Of a stretch of DNA of 64,000 bases, positions 1 through 8,344 are shown piece by piece. Source of the stretch: Nocardia colli (lineage in GTDB: Bacteria; Actinomycetota; Actinomycetes; Mycobacteriales; Mycobacteriaceae); the NCBI RefSeq assembly GCF_008704205.1, contig NZ_VXLC01000045.1, positions 1 to 64,000 on the forward strand, read 5' to 3'. The number at the start of each line of letters is the position of its first letter. Position 1 is the stretch's first letter. Under the pieces are notes generated by a model, which saw only the letters and a program-made list of their open reading frames with translations, was not told the origin of the DNA and did no database searches. The position numbers were made by a program, and so were the translations under genes.

Positions 1-210
1 ACCCTGCCCGATAATCTCCTCGACCTGACTCCGCACCCCCTCGAGCGAAATACCGAGCGACTCCAGCGACTTCGCCGCGACACCCTCACCCTCATGAATC
101 AGCCCCAGCAGGATGTGCTCGGTACCGATGTAGTTGTGGTTGAGCATCCGGGCCTCTTCCTGGGCCAGGACAACGACACGCCTCGCGCGGTCGGTGAACC
201 TCTCGAACAT
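1..210 (-). CDS. clpC1: ClpC-type Clp protease ATPase, N-terminal part (cut by window start)
   Basis: The first 70 codons are visible and run off the left edge of the window. They begin MFERFTDRARRVVVLAQEEA and continue through the Clp N-domain signature (LNHNYIGTEHILLGL, then an EGEGVAAKSLESLG stretch), which is very typical of actinobacterial ClpC1. ClpC is the AAA+ unfoldase that feeds substrates to ClpP1P2 in the cytoplasm. The ATG at 210 has a GGTGAGGAG ribosome site just upstream. In mycobacteria lsr2 usually lies upstream of clpC1; here the upstream neighbour is a divergent DUF899 gene instead, so this could be a second clpC-like copy. Family assignment is secure; which paralogue it is remains inference. 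Confidence 0.9.
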   Translation of the reverse strand, partial: MFERFTDRARRVVVLAQEEARMLNHNYIGTEHILLGLIHEGEGVAAKSLESLGISLEGVRSQVEEIIGQG

Positions 211-384
211 CGCGCGCTCCTCACCACCGCGTAGATAGATACATAAATATACAGTAATCTCCTGCGTCGAAGAAGCAACCCCGGGTTCGTCGCCACCCCG
301 TGTCTCCCTTGAGCTCCCGGTGTCGCTGTTCTACCTTGAGCAGGGGCACGTTCACTATCCGAAACCAAAGGAGATGAACCCGTC
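211..384. promoter_or_regulatory. Divergent promoter region between clpC and DUF899 gene
   Basis: This 174-bp spacer separates two divergent genes. It holds an AT-rich block at about 232-262 that stands out in GC-rich surroundings and, read on the minus strand, contains TATATTTA-like sequences suited to a -10 element for clpC. No clear ClgR or HspR operator was recognised. The DUF899 gene has an AAAGGAG ribosome site near 367-373. Confidence 0.4.
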
Positions 385-1098
385 ATGGGCGAAGTGGATG
401 CCGCGGCGATGGAGCCGATGTGGCCCAACGGGGCCAGCGAGGAGTACATCGCGGCCCGGATCGGACTGGCGAAAGCCGAACGCACGCTGCGCGATCAGAT
501 CGAAGAGGTGGCCGCCGCGCGCCGGCGGGTGCCACCCGGGCTCCTCCTCGACGACTACTCCTTCGCCGAGGGCCCCGCCGATCTCGGCCGCCCCGAACCG
601 ATCCGGACCACGCGACTGCGAGAACTGTTCGGGGAGCACGACACTCTGGTCGTCTACCACCTGATGTTCCATCCGGACGACGACGAAGCCTGCCCCATGT
701 GCTCGATGTGGGTCGACGGTTTCCAGGGCGTCGCCCACCACCTGGCCCAGCGCACCAGCTTCGCCGTCATCGCCAAGGCTCCCCTGCCGAAACTGCGCGC
801 GTGGGCACTGCGCCGCGGCTGGGACGGCCTGCGCATCCTCTCCAGCCACGACACCACCTTCAACGCCGACCTGAACGCCGAACGCCCCAACGGCGACCAG
901 CGCCCGATGATCAGCGTCTTCACCCCCGAAGGCGACCAGGTCCGACACCACTACACCCTGCCCGCGAACTTCCTCGACGACGCCCAACGCGGCATAGATC
1001 AACTGTCCCCCGTCTGGAACATCCTCGACCTACTCCCCACCGGCCGCGGCGACTGGTACGCCGAAAACCACTACGCCGGCCGCGACCGCCGAGCCTGA
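385..1098 (+). CDS. DUF899 family thioredoxin-like protein
   Basis: A 237-residue protein with features of the DUF899 (thioredoxin-fold, AhpC/TSA-like) family: a strand-rich core reading DTLVVYHLMFHPDDDEACPM, a CPMCSMWVDG segment at about residues 106-115 that resembles a redox CxxC, and a C-terminal WxxLDLLPTGRGDWY stretch. The family is presumed to have a redox function but its substrate is unknown. The ATG at 385 is preceded by AAAGGAG. It is transcribed away from clpC. The DUF899 call is firm; enzymatic activity is not shown. Confidence 0.8.
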   Translation: MGEVDAAAMEPMWPNGASEEYIAARIGLAKAERTLRDQIEEVAAARRRVPPGLLLDDYSFAEGPADLGRPEPIRTTRLRELFGEHDTLVVYHLMFHPDDDEACPMCSMWVDGFQGVAHHLAQRTSFAVIAKAPLPKLRAWALRRGWDGLRILSSHDTTFNADLNAERPNGDQRPMISVFTPEGDQVRHHYTLPANFLDDAQRGIDQLSPVWNILDLLPTGRGDWYAENHYAGRDRRA

Positions 1099-1207
1099 CT
1101 GGCACCCGCCCTGAACCTATTGCGGCGCAAGGGGGCTGGGCAAAGAGGTGAACCCGGGTTGCGCCAAGAACGTAGTAAAACGAGAGGGTTCGACCACGGG
1201 AGGAACC

Positions 1208-1423
1208 ATGAAACGAATCATCGCGGGCACCGTGTTCGCCGCCGCGATCGCGGCTGGGGTCACGATTGCCGCGGGTCCGGGCACCGCGGACAACGGGGTG
1301 ATCCATACACAGGCGAAGCCCGCCGGGACGGCGTCGACGCCCGCGGCCGCACCGGATGCGACGGCGATCGAGTACGGGCTGGCGGTGAAGTCCGGCGGCG
1401 GCTCAGCGGCTGCTCGGCCCTGA
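1208..1423 (+). CDS. Small exported hypothetical protein
   Basis: A 71-residue protein. The ATG at 1208 follows a GGGAGG ribosome site, and the protein opens with MKR, a hydrophobic alanine-rich helix (about residues 5-25) and a possible signal peptidase site near GTADN. The mature part is a short Ala/Pro/Gly-rich chain with no recognised domain. I preferred this start to an upstream in-frame ATG at 1148 because only this one gives a signal peptide directly after a ribosome site. It faces the XRE regulator gene. Function unknown. Confidence 0.6.
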   Translation: MKRIIAGTVFAAAIAAGVTIAAGPGTADNGVIHTQAKPAGTASTPAAAPDATAIEYGLAVKSGGGSAAARP

Positions 1424-1457
1424 GGTGAGGAGGCGGCTGATCGGTTCGGGCAATTGT

Positions 1458-2345
1458 TCAGAGCCGCTCGGCGGCCGCGAGCATCATTGCGCGTGAGCGC
1501 TCCGGTGTTTCCGCCTGCACGGCAACCTGGTCCATCACATCGCGGTAGACCTCCAGATCGTCGCTGCGATCCAGGTAGAACGCGCTGGTCAGCTGTTCCA
1601 GGTAGACGATGTCGGGTAGTTCCTGCTCGGCGAAGCGGAGCAAGGTGAACGAACTGCCCGCGGCCGCGTGGACGCCGGCGGCGAAGGGCAGCACCTGGAT
1701 CGTCACGCCGGTCTTGTACGACACCTCCACCAGATGCTCGATCTGCTCGCGCAGCACCTTCCGGCCGCCGATCGGCCGGTGCAGCACGGCCTCGTCCAGC
1801 ACCGCCCACAACCGGGGCCCGTCCGGCAGGTCGAGGACCTGCTGACGCTTCGCGCGCAACTCCACCCGCCGCACCGCCTCGGCGTTCTGCTGGCTGACCT
1901 CGATGACCGCGTGCGTGTAGTCCTCGGTTTGCAGCAACCCCGGAACCAGTTGCCCCTCAAAGGTTCTGATCGACTGCGCGGCGCCCTCGAGGCCGAGATA
2001 GGTCTCGAACCAGGGTGGCAGCAGGTCGCTGTAGCGGTGCCACCAGCCGGGCTCATTGGCCTTGCGCGCCAGGTCCAGGAACATCTCGCGCTCGTCCGGA
2101 TCGGTGACGCCGTAGAGGGTCAGCAGATCCCGGATGTCGCGCTCTTTGTAGCCGGTGCGCCCGAGTTCGAGCCGGCTGATCTTGGCGTGCGAACCACGAA
2201 TGTGATTGCCGGCCGCGGCGGGCATAATGCCCTTCGCTTCCCGCAGCTTGCGCAGTTGACCACCGATCGCGATCCGCAGCGCGGTCGGACCACGCTCTAC
2301 GACGCGCGCGTCGATACCGGCGATCCGGACCGGTTCCGCGACCAT
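1458..2345 (-). CDS. XRE-family HTH regulator with DUF5753 domain
   Basis: A 295-residue cytoplasmic regulator. An N-terminal helix-turn-helix (about residues 20-80, with LRKLREAKG and HAKISRLELGRTG) is followed by the long C-terminal DUF5753 domain (about 105-285, with PGLLQTEDYTHAVI and RQQVLDLPDGP). This is the Scr1-type architecture abundant in actinomycetes, often paired with a small DUF397 protein; no DUF397 gene is seen next to it. The ATG at 2345 was chosen over a start further upstream because homologues begin near the HTH. It is divergent from the riboswitch-controlled reductase gene. Its target genes are unknown. Confidence 0.85.
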   Translation of the reverse strand: MVAEPVRIAGIDARVVERGPTALRIAIGGQLRKLREAKGIMPAAAGNHIRGSHAKISRLELGRTGYKERDIRDLLTLYGVTDPDEREMFLDLARKANEPGWWHRYSDLLPPWFETYLGLEGAAQSIRTFEGQLVPGLLQTEDYTHAVIEVSQQNAEAVRRVELRAKRQQVLDLPDGPRLWAVLDEAVLHRPIGGRKVLREQIEHLVEVSYKTGVTIQVLPFAAGVHAAAGSSFTLLRFAEQELPDIVYLEQLTSAFYLDRSDDLEVYRDVMDQVAVQAETPERSRAMMLAAAERL

Positions 2346-2499
2346 GACCACTACCCCGCTTCTCGAAGACTCGCAGCGGTATCGCGCCCATTTCCGTCTC
2401 GCACCACACCGCGTCCCACAGATGATATCCTGCGCGCCGCAAACCGACCCGCGGTTCGGATCCACGGCGCGTCACCCGCGCCACGGCGGGCCCCTGTCC

Positions 2500-2528
2500 T
2501 TGGTGATCCCCCAGGACTTCGCTATATT
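2500..2528 (+). promoter_or_regulatory. Promoter for the riboswitch-metF transcript
   Basis: TTGGTG at 2500-2505 and TATATT at 2523-2528 are separated by exactly 17 bp, a good match to a housekeeping sigma promoter. The expected transcript start (about 2535) lies at the very 5' edge of the cobalamin riboswitch, which supports both calls. Confidence 0.65.
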
Positions 2529-2530
2529 CG

Positions 2531-2750
2531 CAGGTGCAACTGGTTCGCCGGAGGCGGAGTCGAGGAGCCCCTGACCGCACGAAGGCGTCGAACTGGTCTC
2601 GTACATCAGTGCGTGGCCGGTGAGAGGGAACCCGGCGAAACTCCGGGACCGCACCCGAACTCGGGTCGGTGCCCAGGAGTCCGAGGACCTGCCGATTGTG
2701 CCGGGTACACCGTATCCGGCGGTCGTCGCCTCGTGGATCGGGTGCTACGC
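2531..2750 (+). promoter_or_regulatory. Cobalamin (adenosylcobalamin) riboswitch
   Basis: The plus strand carries the conserved cobalamin aptamer core: AGGGAACCCGGCGAAACTCC from 2625, with its CCGG/CCGG pairing, then GGACCGCACCC, and the B12 box AGTCCGAGGACCTGCC at 2678-2693. These match the well-known btuB-type consensus in order and spacing. A GGTGCAACTGG stretch near 2533 fits the 5' P1-P3 side. The 3' boundary is approximate; a GGGTGCTAC element near 2738-2746 may belong to the expression platform. It lies between a promoter and the metF start, so cobalamin should repress this reductase gene. Confidence 0.92.
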
Positions 2751-2844
2751 CGAGTGGACCCGGGCACGGGATTGATGCTTCGTGGGCTCCTCGGTACCGG
2801 TTCGTTTCGGCGGTGGCCACTGGCCGCTGACTTGGAGTTCATCC

Positions 2845-3846
2845 ATGCATTCCATTCCCGGACGTGACCGTTCGAATCACGGGCTCCCTGCTCGAATCAC
2901 CCCGGCAGTCTCCGGCGTTCCTTCGGTCGTCGAGAGCCTGCGCATCCATTCGGGGCCGCGCGTGCCGTTCTCGGTGGAGTTCAACCCGCCGCGCGATGCC
3001 GCCGGCGAAGCGCGGCTGTGGCGCACGGTGCGGCAGTTCGAGCGCATGCATCCGGCGTTCGTCTCGATGACCTACGGCGCGGGTGGTTCGACCAAGGACC
3101 GCACCGCCCGGATCACCGGACAGCTGGCCCAGCAGACCACGTTGCTGCCGGTCGCCCATCTGACGGCGGTCGGGCACAGCATCGCCGAGCTACGCGCGCT
3201 GGTCGGCTCTTACGCCGACTGCGGCATCCGCAACATGCTCGTGCTGCGCGGGGATCCGCCCGGTGATCCGCTCGGCGAGTGGCAGCGCCACCCCGACGGT
3301 GTCGAGTACGCCGAGCAACTGGTGCGAATCGTGCGCGATCTCGGCGACTTCAATGTGGGGGTCGCGTCGTTCCCGCAGGGGCACCATCACTCCCCCGACC
3401 TGGACACCGACGCCGCGTTCCTGGCCGCGAAACTCCGTGCCGGAGCGGACTATTCGATCACCCAGATGTTCTTCGAGGTCGATCACTATCTGCGCCTGCG
3501 TGATCGGGTCGCGGCCACCGATGCCGAGCAGGGCGCGAAACCGATCATCCCGGAACTGATGCCCATCACCTCCCTGCGCACCATCGCGCGTGCCGAGGAA
3601 CTCAGCGGCCGCGCCCTGCCCGCGTCGATCATGCGACGGCTGCGCGCCGCGGCGGGTACCGGTCCCGAGGAAAACCGGGCCGCGGTGCGCGCGGCCGGCA
3701 TCGAGATCGCCACCGAGATGGCCCAGCAGCTCATCGACGAGGGCGCGCCCTGCCTGCATTTCATCACGCTCAACTTCGCCAAGGCGACCAACGAGGTCCT
3801 GACCAACCTCGGCTACGAAGTCACCGCCGCGCCGCTCAGCGCCTGA
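2845..3846 (+). CDS. metF: 5,10-methylenetetrahydrofolate reductase
   Basis: A 333-residue TIM-barrel flavoprotein that reduces 5,10-methylene-THF to 5-methyl-THF, the methyl donor for methionine synthesis. Recognisable motifs are PFSVEFNPPRD near the start, FVSMTYGAGGSTKDRT, the LVLRGDPP loop, FNVGVASFPQGHHHSPD, the flavin/substrate segment ADYSITQMFFE, and the C-terminal LHFITLNFAKAT. The ATG at 2845 follows TTGGAG; the first about 30 residues are a variable extension. A cobalamin riboswitch sits directly upstream, and a large hairpin ends the transcript. No methionine synthase gene is adjacent. Confidence 0.93.
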   Translation: MHSIPGRDRSNHGLPARITPAVSGVPSVVESLRIHSGPRVPFSVEFNPPRDAAGEARLWRTVRQFERMHPAFVSMTYGAGGSTKDRTARITGQLAQQTTLLPVAHLTAVGHSIAELRALVGSYADCGIRNMLVLRGDPPGDPLGEWQRHPDGVEYAEQLVRIVRDLGDFNVGVASFPQGHHHSPDLDTDAAFLAAKLRAGADYSITQMFFEVDHYLRLRDRVAATDAEQGAKPIIPELMPITSLRTIARAEELSGRALPASIMRRLRAAAGTGPEENRAAVRAAGIEIATEMAQQLIDEGAPCLHFITLNFAKATNEVLTNLGYEVTAAPLSA

Positions 3847-3890
3847 CGCGGCACTCGGTCGGGGTTGCTCGATCGAGTCACCGCTGACGT

Positions 3891-3930
3891 TCGATCCCCG
3901 CGCGGGCTACCGTGCTCGCGCGGGGATCGA
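3891..3930. terminator. Bidirectional rho-independent-type hairpin
   Basis: TCGATCCCCGCGCGGGC at 3891-3907 pairs with GCTCGCGCGGGGATCGA at 3914-3930 through 17 bp with one G-U pair and a 6-nt loop. It lies between convergent metF and oxidoreductase genes. There is no strong U-tract, as is common in actinomycetes. Confidence 0.8.
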
Positions 3931-3949
3931 CCGGTGTCGTCGCCCGTGT

Positions 3950-4951
3950 TCAGATGGCCAGCAGCAGCTTGCCGGTGTTCGCACCGGTGAACAGCATCTC
4001 GAGCGTCGTGCCGAACTGATCGACGCCGCCCGCGACGACATGCTCGCGGGGCTTGATCTTGCCCTCGGCCAGCCACTTCGAGATCTGCGCGACGGCCTCC
4101 CCGTAGCGGTCCGCGTAGTCGAACACGACGAACCCCGTCATGGACGCCCGGAAGACCAGCAACGACATGTACCGGGACGGGCCGGGCGGCGGCTTCTCGG
4201 CGTTGTAGGACGCGATCGCCCCGCTGATGACGACCCGGGCGCCCCTGCGCAAGTTGGCCAGCGCGGCATCGAGGATCTCCCCGCCGACGTTGTCGAAGAA
4301 CACGTCGACGCCGCCGGGCGCGAGTTCGCGCAGCCGCCGCAGCACATTCTCGCTGCGGTAGTCGATCGCCAGGTCGAAACCGAATTCCTCGGTGAGCATG
4401 CGGCACTTCTCCGGACCACCCGCGATACCGATGACCGTGGCGCCCAACGCTTTTGCGATCTGCCCGGCGACACTGCCCACCGCACCGGCGGCCGCGGAGA
4501 TCAGCACGGTCTCGCCCGCCTGCACCTTTCCGACATCGATCAGCCCGAAATAGGCTGTCATGCCGGTGATTCCGAGCGCGCCGAGCCACGTTGCCGCCGG
4601 GGCGACCGCCAGATCGATCCGCTCTACGCCGCTGCCATCGCTGATCGCGTACTCGGTGACGCCGAACGTCCCGCTGACCGTCTCGCCCACCGAGAAACCG
4701 GAATGGGTGGACTCGACCACCGTGCCGACATCCAGCGACCGCATGACCTCACCGATCCCGACCGGCGGAAGATACGACCGGACGTCGTTGAGCCATCCGC
4801 GCATCGCCGGGTCGATCGAGATCAGATCCACCTTCACCAGAATCTCACCCGCCCCCACCGCAGGCAGCTCCTCGGTCACCACATTCCACGTGTCCGCATC
4901 GGGCCGCCCCTGCGGACGCTTGGCCAGCCGCACCTGTCGGGTCGTCGTCAC
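3950..4951 (-). CDS. NADP-dependent medium-chain oxidoreductase (CurA/PTGR-like)
   Basis: A 333-residue zinc-independent MDR protein. The N-terminal GroES-like half carries LISIDPAMRGWL; the nucleotide-binding half has the AAAGAVGSVAGQIAKALG glycine-rich motif (about residue 155), VDVFFDNVGGE and SGAIASYN, all typical of the leukotriene B4 12-hydroxydehydrogenase / YncB-CurA family, which reduces enone double bonds with NADPH. The GTG start at 4951 follows GAAGGAG. It lies 110 bp downstream of an MFS carrier on the same strand. The physiological substrate cannot be told from sequence. Confidence 0.88.
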   Translation of the reverse strand: MTTTRQVRLAKRPQGRPDADTWNVVTEELPAVGAGEILVKVDLISIDPAMRGWLNDVRSYLPPVGIGEVMRSLDVGTVVESTHSGFSVGETVSGTFGVTEYAISDGSGVERIDLAVAPAATWLGALGITGMTAYFGLIDVGKVQAGETVLISAAAGAVGSVAGQIAKALGATVIGIAGGPEKCRMLTEEFGFDLAIDYRSENVLRRLRELAPGGVDVFFDNVGGEILDAALANLRRGARVVISGAIASYNAEKPPPGPSRYMSLLVFRASMTGFVVFDYADRYGEAVAQISKWLAEGKIKPREHVVAGGVDQFGTTLEMLFTGANTGKLLLAI

Positions 4952-5061
4952 ACACGCTCCTTCGCCGAACGGAAATGCTGCCCACTGTAGTGGCGAACCC
5001 GAGCCCGGCGGGCAGTCTCGCTGCGAGAACGATGGGCAGCAGATCGACCGGAGCGAACCGA

Positions 5062-6489
5062 TTACGAAGGTGCCTGTGCCCCGACGAACTCCGCTGCCTC
5101 CTCCTCGGACTGCGCGGCCGGCGCCGAACCCCACATGTGCTTGCCGTTGGGTTCCTGCAGGAAGTAGACCGACACAGCGCCCACGACGCCCGCGATGATC
5201 AGATAGTAAGCGGGCCAGTTCAAATCGCCGGTCACGCCGACGAGCGCGCCGACCACCACCGAGGTGGTGCCCGCGAACAGCGACACCGCGACGTTGAACG
5301 CTACCGACAGCCCCGCCCCGCGCACCTTCGTCGGGAACAGCGAGGGCAGGGTGGACGGCATCGTCGCGCTGAAACAGATCAGCGTCAGCCCCATCATCAG
5401 CAGGCCCACGAAGACGGTGAACGCATTGTCCGTGCGGACCAGCAGCACCATCGGGAACGCCAGCACGATCAGCCCCGCGATCCCGGTCCAGATGATCGGT
5501 TTGCGGCCGACCCGATCGGAGATCAGGCCGATCACCGGAATGGTCAGCAGCGCGACGACCATCACCCCGATCTGCAACCACTGCGAGGTCGACGAGGACA
5601 CCCCGCCGCCGGTCGCGTCCGGCACCGTCGAGGTGACGTAGGTCGGCATGTAGGAGGTCAGCATGTAGTTGGGGACGTTCCAGACGACGACCAGACCCAT
5701 GCAGACCAGGACGTAGGGCCACAGCTTCGCCAGGATCTTGGCCTCGTCGCCGGTCTTGTTCGACTTCTCGCGCTCCTCGGATTCCTTTTCCAGCGCGGCG
5801 AAGGCCGGGGTGTCGGCCAGGCGCATGCGCAGATAGACGCCGACGATGCCGAGCGGCAGCGCGACGAAGAACGGCAATCGCCAGCCCCACGCCAGCAACT
5901 GCTCGTGCGTCAGGGTGGCGTCGGCGAGCGTGACGACCAGTGCGCCGAGCAGATATCCGGTGAAGGTGCCGAATTCCAGCCAGCTGCCGAGGAACCCGCG
6001 CCGCCGGTCCGGCGCGTACTCGGCGATGAAGGTCATCGCGTTGCCGTATTCGCCGCCGGTGGAGAAGCCCTGCAGCAACCGCGCGCACAGCAGCAGCATC
6101 GGCGCCCAGATGCCGATCGAGTTCTGGTCCGGGATGCAGCCGATGGCGAAGGTGCCGAGTGCCATCAGGATCATCGTGGTGGCCAGCACCTGGTTGCGGC
6201 CGATCCGGTCGGCCAGCGGCCCGAAGAACATCCCGCCGAACGGGCGGACCAGGAACGCCACCGCGAACAGGCCGAAGGTGGCGATCGTGCCCGCGGTGTC
6301 GCCCAGATGCGAGAAGAACACTTCCTTGATAGTCGGCTCGAAATAGGCGTAGACGCCGAAGTCGTACCACTCGGTGATGTTGCCGATGCTCGCCGCGCCG
6401 ATCGCCCGGCGGATGATCGGCGGATCGGTGACGACGATGTCGTCGAGCGACCAACGCCTCGGACGTTCGCGCGGACTCAGCACGGCCAT
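5062..6489 (-). CDS. MHS-family MFS transporter (metabolite:H+ symporter)
   Basis: A 475-residue membrane protein with about 12 transmembrane helices. Diagnostic MHS motifs are present: GNITEWYDFGVYAYF at about residues 36-50, FLVRPFGGMFFGPLADRIGR in the loop between helices 2 and 3, GFSTGGEYGNAMTFIAEYAP and the RRGFLGSW loop. Relatives such as ProP, ShiA and KgtP import osmolytes, shikimate or dicarboxylates with protons. The C-terminus is short and lacks the ProP coiled coil. It may share a transcript with the downstream oxidoreductase. Substrate unknown. Confidence 0.9.
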   Translation of the reverse strand: MAVLSPRERPRRWSLDDIVVTDPPIIRRAIGAASIGNITEWYDFGVYAYFEPTIKEVFFSHLGDTAGTIATFGLFAVAFLVRPFGGMFFGPLADRIGRNQVLATTMILMALGTFAIGCIPDQNSIGIWAPMLLLCARLLQGFSTGGEYGNAMTFIAEYAPDRRRGFLGSWLEFGTFTGYLLGALVVTLADATLTHEQLLAWGWRLPFFVALPLGIVGVYLRMRLADTPAFAALEKESEEREKSNKTGDEAKILAKLWPYVLVCMGLVVVWNVPNYMLTSYMPTYVTSTVPDATGGGVSSSTSQWLQIGVMVVALLTIPVIGLISDRVGRKPIIWTGIAGLIVLAFPMVLLVRTDNAFTVFVGLLMMGLTLICFSATMPSTLPSLFPTKVRGAGLSVAFNVAVSLFAGTTSVVVGALVGVTGDLNWPAYYLIIAGVVGAVSVYFLQEPNGKHMWGSAPAAQSEEEAAEFVGAQAPS

Positions 6490-6549
6490 TACCTCAGGCT
6501 AAGGCGACGACGGACCGATCCACGGCCGACGCTCCGGCTCGCGCCCGGC

Positions 6550-7488
6550 TCATCCGGTAGCGCGCAGCCAGTCTTCGAAGGTCATCATCCCGGGATGGAG
6601 CGCACGCAGGTGCGCGAGGTCGCGGTCGAGGGCGAGGACGTCGCGGGCCTGGAAGAAGCGGAACATCGCCGCGTAATCGTGGCCGACGCCCGGCATCGAT
6701 GAGCGCAGCGTGTCCGGCGGCATCGGGTCGTACCGGCACGGCGTCCCGCTGACTCGTTCGACCGCGGCGGCTATCTCGTCACCGGTCAGGCTGTCCGCCG
6801 TGACGGCGAGGTCGCGGGCGCCCCAGCTCTGCCAGTTCCGGAACAGGAAATCGGCGAACCACGCGATATCGTCCAGGCCGATCAGCGGATACCGCCCGGT
6901 TCCCAACGGGAAGGCGAACAACAGCCCGGACCGTCCGTCGGGGAGCGGGCCGCGCTGCGGTGCGAGCCGTTCCCGCAGGTTCTCGAAGTAGGGCGAGGTG
7001 GTCAGGATCGACACGTGCTCGGTGTACCAGCCGTTGTCGACCTCACGCATCATCTCGTCGGAGCGGAGCAGGTTGATGTGTGCCGCGACCGCCGCCTTGG
7101 CGTCGAAATGCGGTACGGGTATCGATCCACCGGTCAGGGTCACGGCGCTGTCGAGCGAGGACCAGACGAATCGTTCGACCCGCGCCGATCGCGCGGCCTC
7201 CAGCACGGCGACCCCTCGCCGATATTCACCGAGAACGCTTGCACCGGACCAGAAGTCGGTATTACAGAAGACCTGTTCCATACCGGAAACAGCCGCACGG
7301 ACGCTCTCCGGATCGTCCAGATCACCCTGGACGATACGGACCCGACCATGCGCGAGCAGCCCGGCGGCCTTGTCCGAGTGGGCATTTCGGGTGAGTACGG
7401 CAACGGTGTCGCCGGGCGAGCGGAGCAGTCGGTGGACAACCGCGCCGCCCATCGCACCCGTGCCTCCGATGACCAGCGTCTCAACCAT
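6550..7488 (-). CDS. NmrA-like NAD(P)-binding protein (atypical SDR)
   Basis: A 312-residue Rossmann protein with VIGGTGAMGGAVVHRLL (residues 5-21), VLTRNAHSDKA and VQGDLDDPESVRAAVSGMEQVF, the pattern of NmrA/HSCARG redox-sensing or NAD(P)H-dependent reductases. The usual SDR YxxxK catalytic pair is not obvious, so it may be a sensor or a non-canonical reductase. The ATG at 7488 overlaps the end of the upstream deacetylase gene by 8 bp, and a GGGAG ribosome site precedes it. It is the last gene of the kbl operon. Confidence 0.8.
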   Translation of the reverse strand: MVETLVIGGTGAMGGAVVHRLLRSPGDTVAVLTRNAHSDKAAGLLAHGRVRIVQGDLDDPESVRAAVSGMEQVFCNTDFWSGASVLGEYRRGVAVLEAARSARVERFVWSSLDSAVTLTGGSIPVPHFDAKAAVAAHINLLRSDEMMREVDNGWYTEHVSILTTSPYFENLRERLAPQRGPLPDGRSGLLFAFPLGTGRYPLIGLDDIAWFADFLFRNWQSWGARDLAVTADSLTGDEIAAAVERVSGTPCRYDPMPPDTLRSSMPGVGHDYAAMFRFFQARDVLALDRDLAHLRALHPGMMTFEDWLRATG

Positions 7489-8344
7489 GTTCGATCCAGC
7501 TCCCTTGTGCATTCTGTTGGGTAAGAACATGTTCGGCAATGTGCCGGTGCGTGGCGATCCACACCTGTTCGCGCACGGTCCCGAGCCGCTCGAGGATCCG
7601 GTCGACCATGCCGGACAGCAGCGGCCGCGCGCCGACGTGGGCGTGCACGGTCAGGTTGTAGATTCCCGGGCCCGGGGCGTCGAGCACGTCCGCCAGCAGG
7701 CCGGTGTGGCTGTCGAGGTAGGCCCGGGGCCCGGCGCCGCCGCGGATGTCGGACAGCTCGCTGTGCATGAGTGCGACGAGCGGGCCATGCCGGGTCGTCA
7801 TCACCCGGGGTAGTTCGTAGTCGTTGTAATCACCGGACCACAGGTATCCGGCTTCGGCGAGTAGCTCGGGGGTGTGCTCCGTGCCGGAGGCCCGGGGACT
7901 CATCCAGCCGATCGGGCGCACTCCGGTGAGATCCTCGAGGATCGCGGTGCAGCGGTGGATGTTCTCGCGTTCGGCGCGCACGTCGAGCAGGGCGGGGATG
8001 ACATCCTGTGCGTAGGAGTGCGCGGCGATCTCGTGCCCGGCATCCTGCACGGCCCGTACCGCCTGTGGAAAGCGTTCGGCGACAAGGCCGTTGATACCGA
8101 AGGTGGCGGGCATGCGATGAGCTCGCAGAATGTCGAGCAACCGCCACACCCCGGTGGTGGCGCCGTATTCGGACCAGGAGACGCTGTGCGTATCGTGCAC
8201 TCCCGGCAGTGGCCACGCCGTAGCCATCGGGGCATAGACCGGCCAGTGGCCCGGCGACCACAACTCCAGGGCCACGGTGATCATGACCGCCGCCTTCTTG
8301 CCGTCCGGCCACCGCATCGGCGGCTCGAACGCCGCCCTACTCAT
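7481..8344 (-). CDS. Polysaccharide deacetylase-like hydrolase (PuuE type)
   Basis: A 287-residue NodB-fold protein. Recognisable pieces include GVWRLLDILRAHRMPATFGINGLVAER, GHEIAAHSYAQD with the metal-binding His pair, GVRPIGWMSPRASGTEHT and a late YNLTVHAHVGARP segment. This subfamily includes cofactor-independent allantoinase-like PuuE enzymes and deacetylases acting on small amides, so a non-polysaccharide substrate is quite possible. Its ATG at 8344 overlaps the kbl stop by 8 bp and its own end overlaps the NmrA-like gene by 8 bp, indicating translational coupling through the operon. Confidence 0.8.
   Translation of the reverse strand: MSRAAFEPPMRWPDGKKAAVMITVALELWSPGHWPVYAPMATAWPLPGVHDTHSVSWSEYGATTGVWRLLDILRAHRMPATFGINGLVAERFPQAVRAVQDAGHEIAAHSYAQDVIPALLDVRAERENIHRCTAILEDLTGVRPIGWMSPRASGTEHTPELLAEAGYLWSGDYNDYELPRVMTTRHGPLVALMHSELSDIRGGAGPRAYLDSHTGLLADVLDAPGPGIYNLTVHAHVGARPLLSGMVDRILERLGTVREQVWIATHRHIAEHVLTQQNAQGSWIEHG

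Noticed and set aside
3950..6454. An 834-codon open frame on the minus strand running through the MFS and oxidoreductase genes.
   Set aside because: Its right-hand two thirds lies out of frame with the clearly recognisable MHS transporter and is Arg/Gly-rich nonsense; only the part from 4951 leftwards is the real oxidoreductase.
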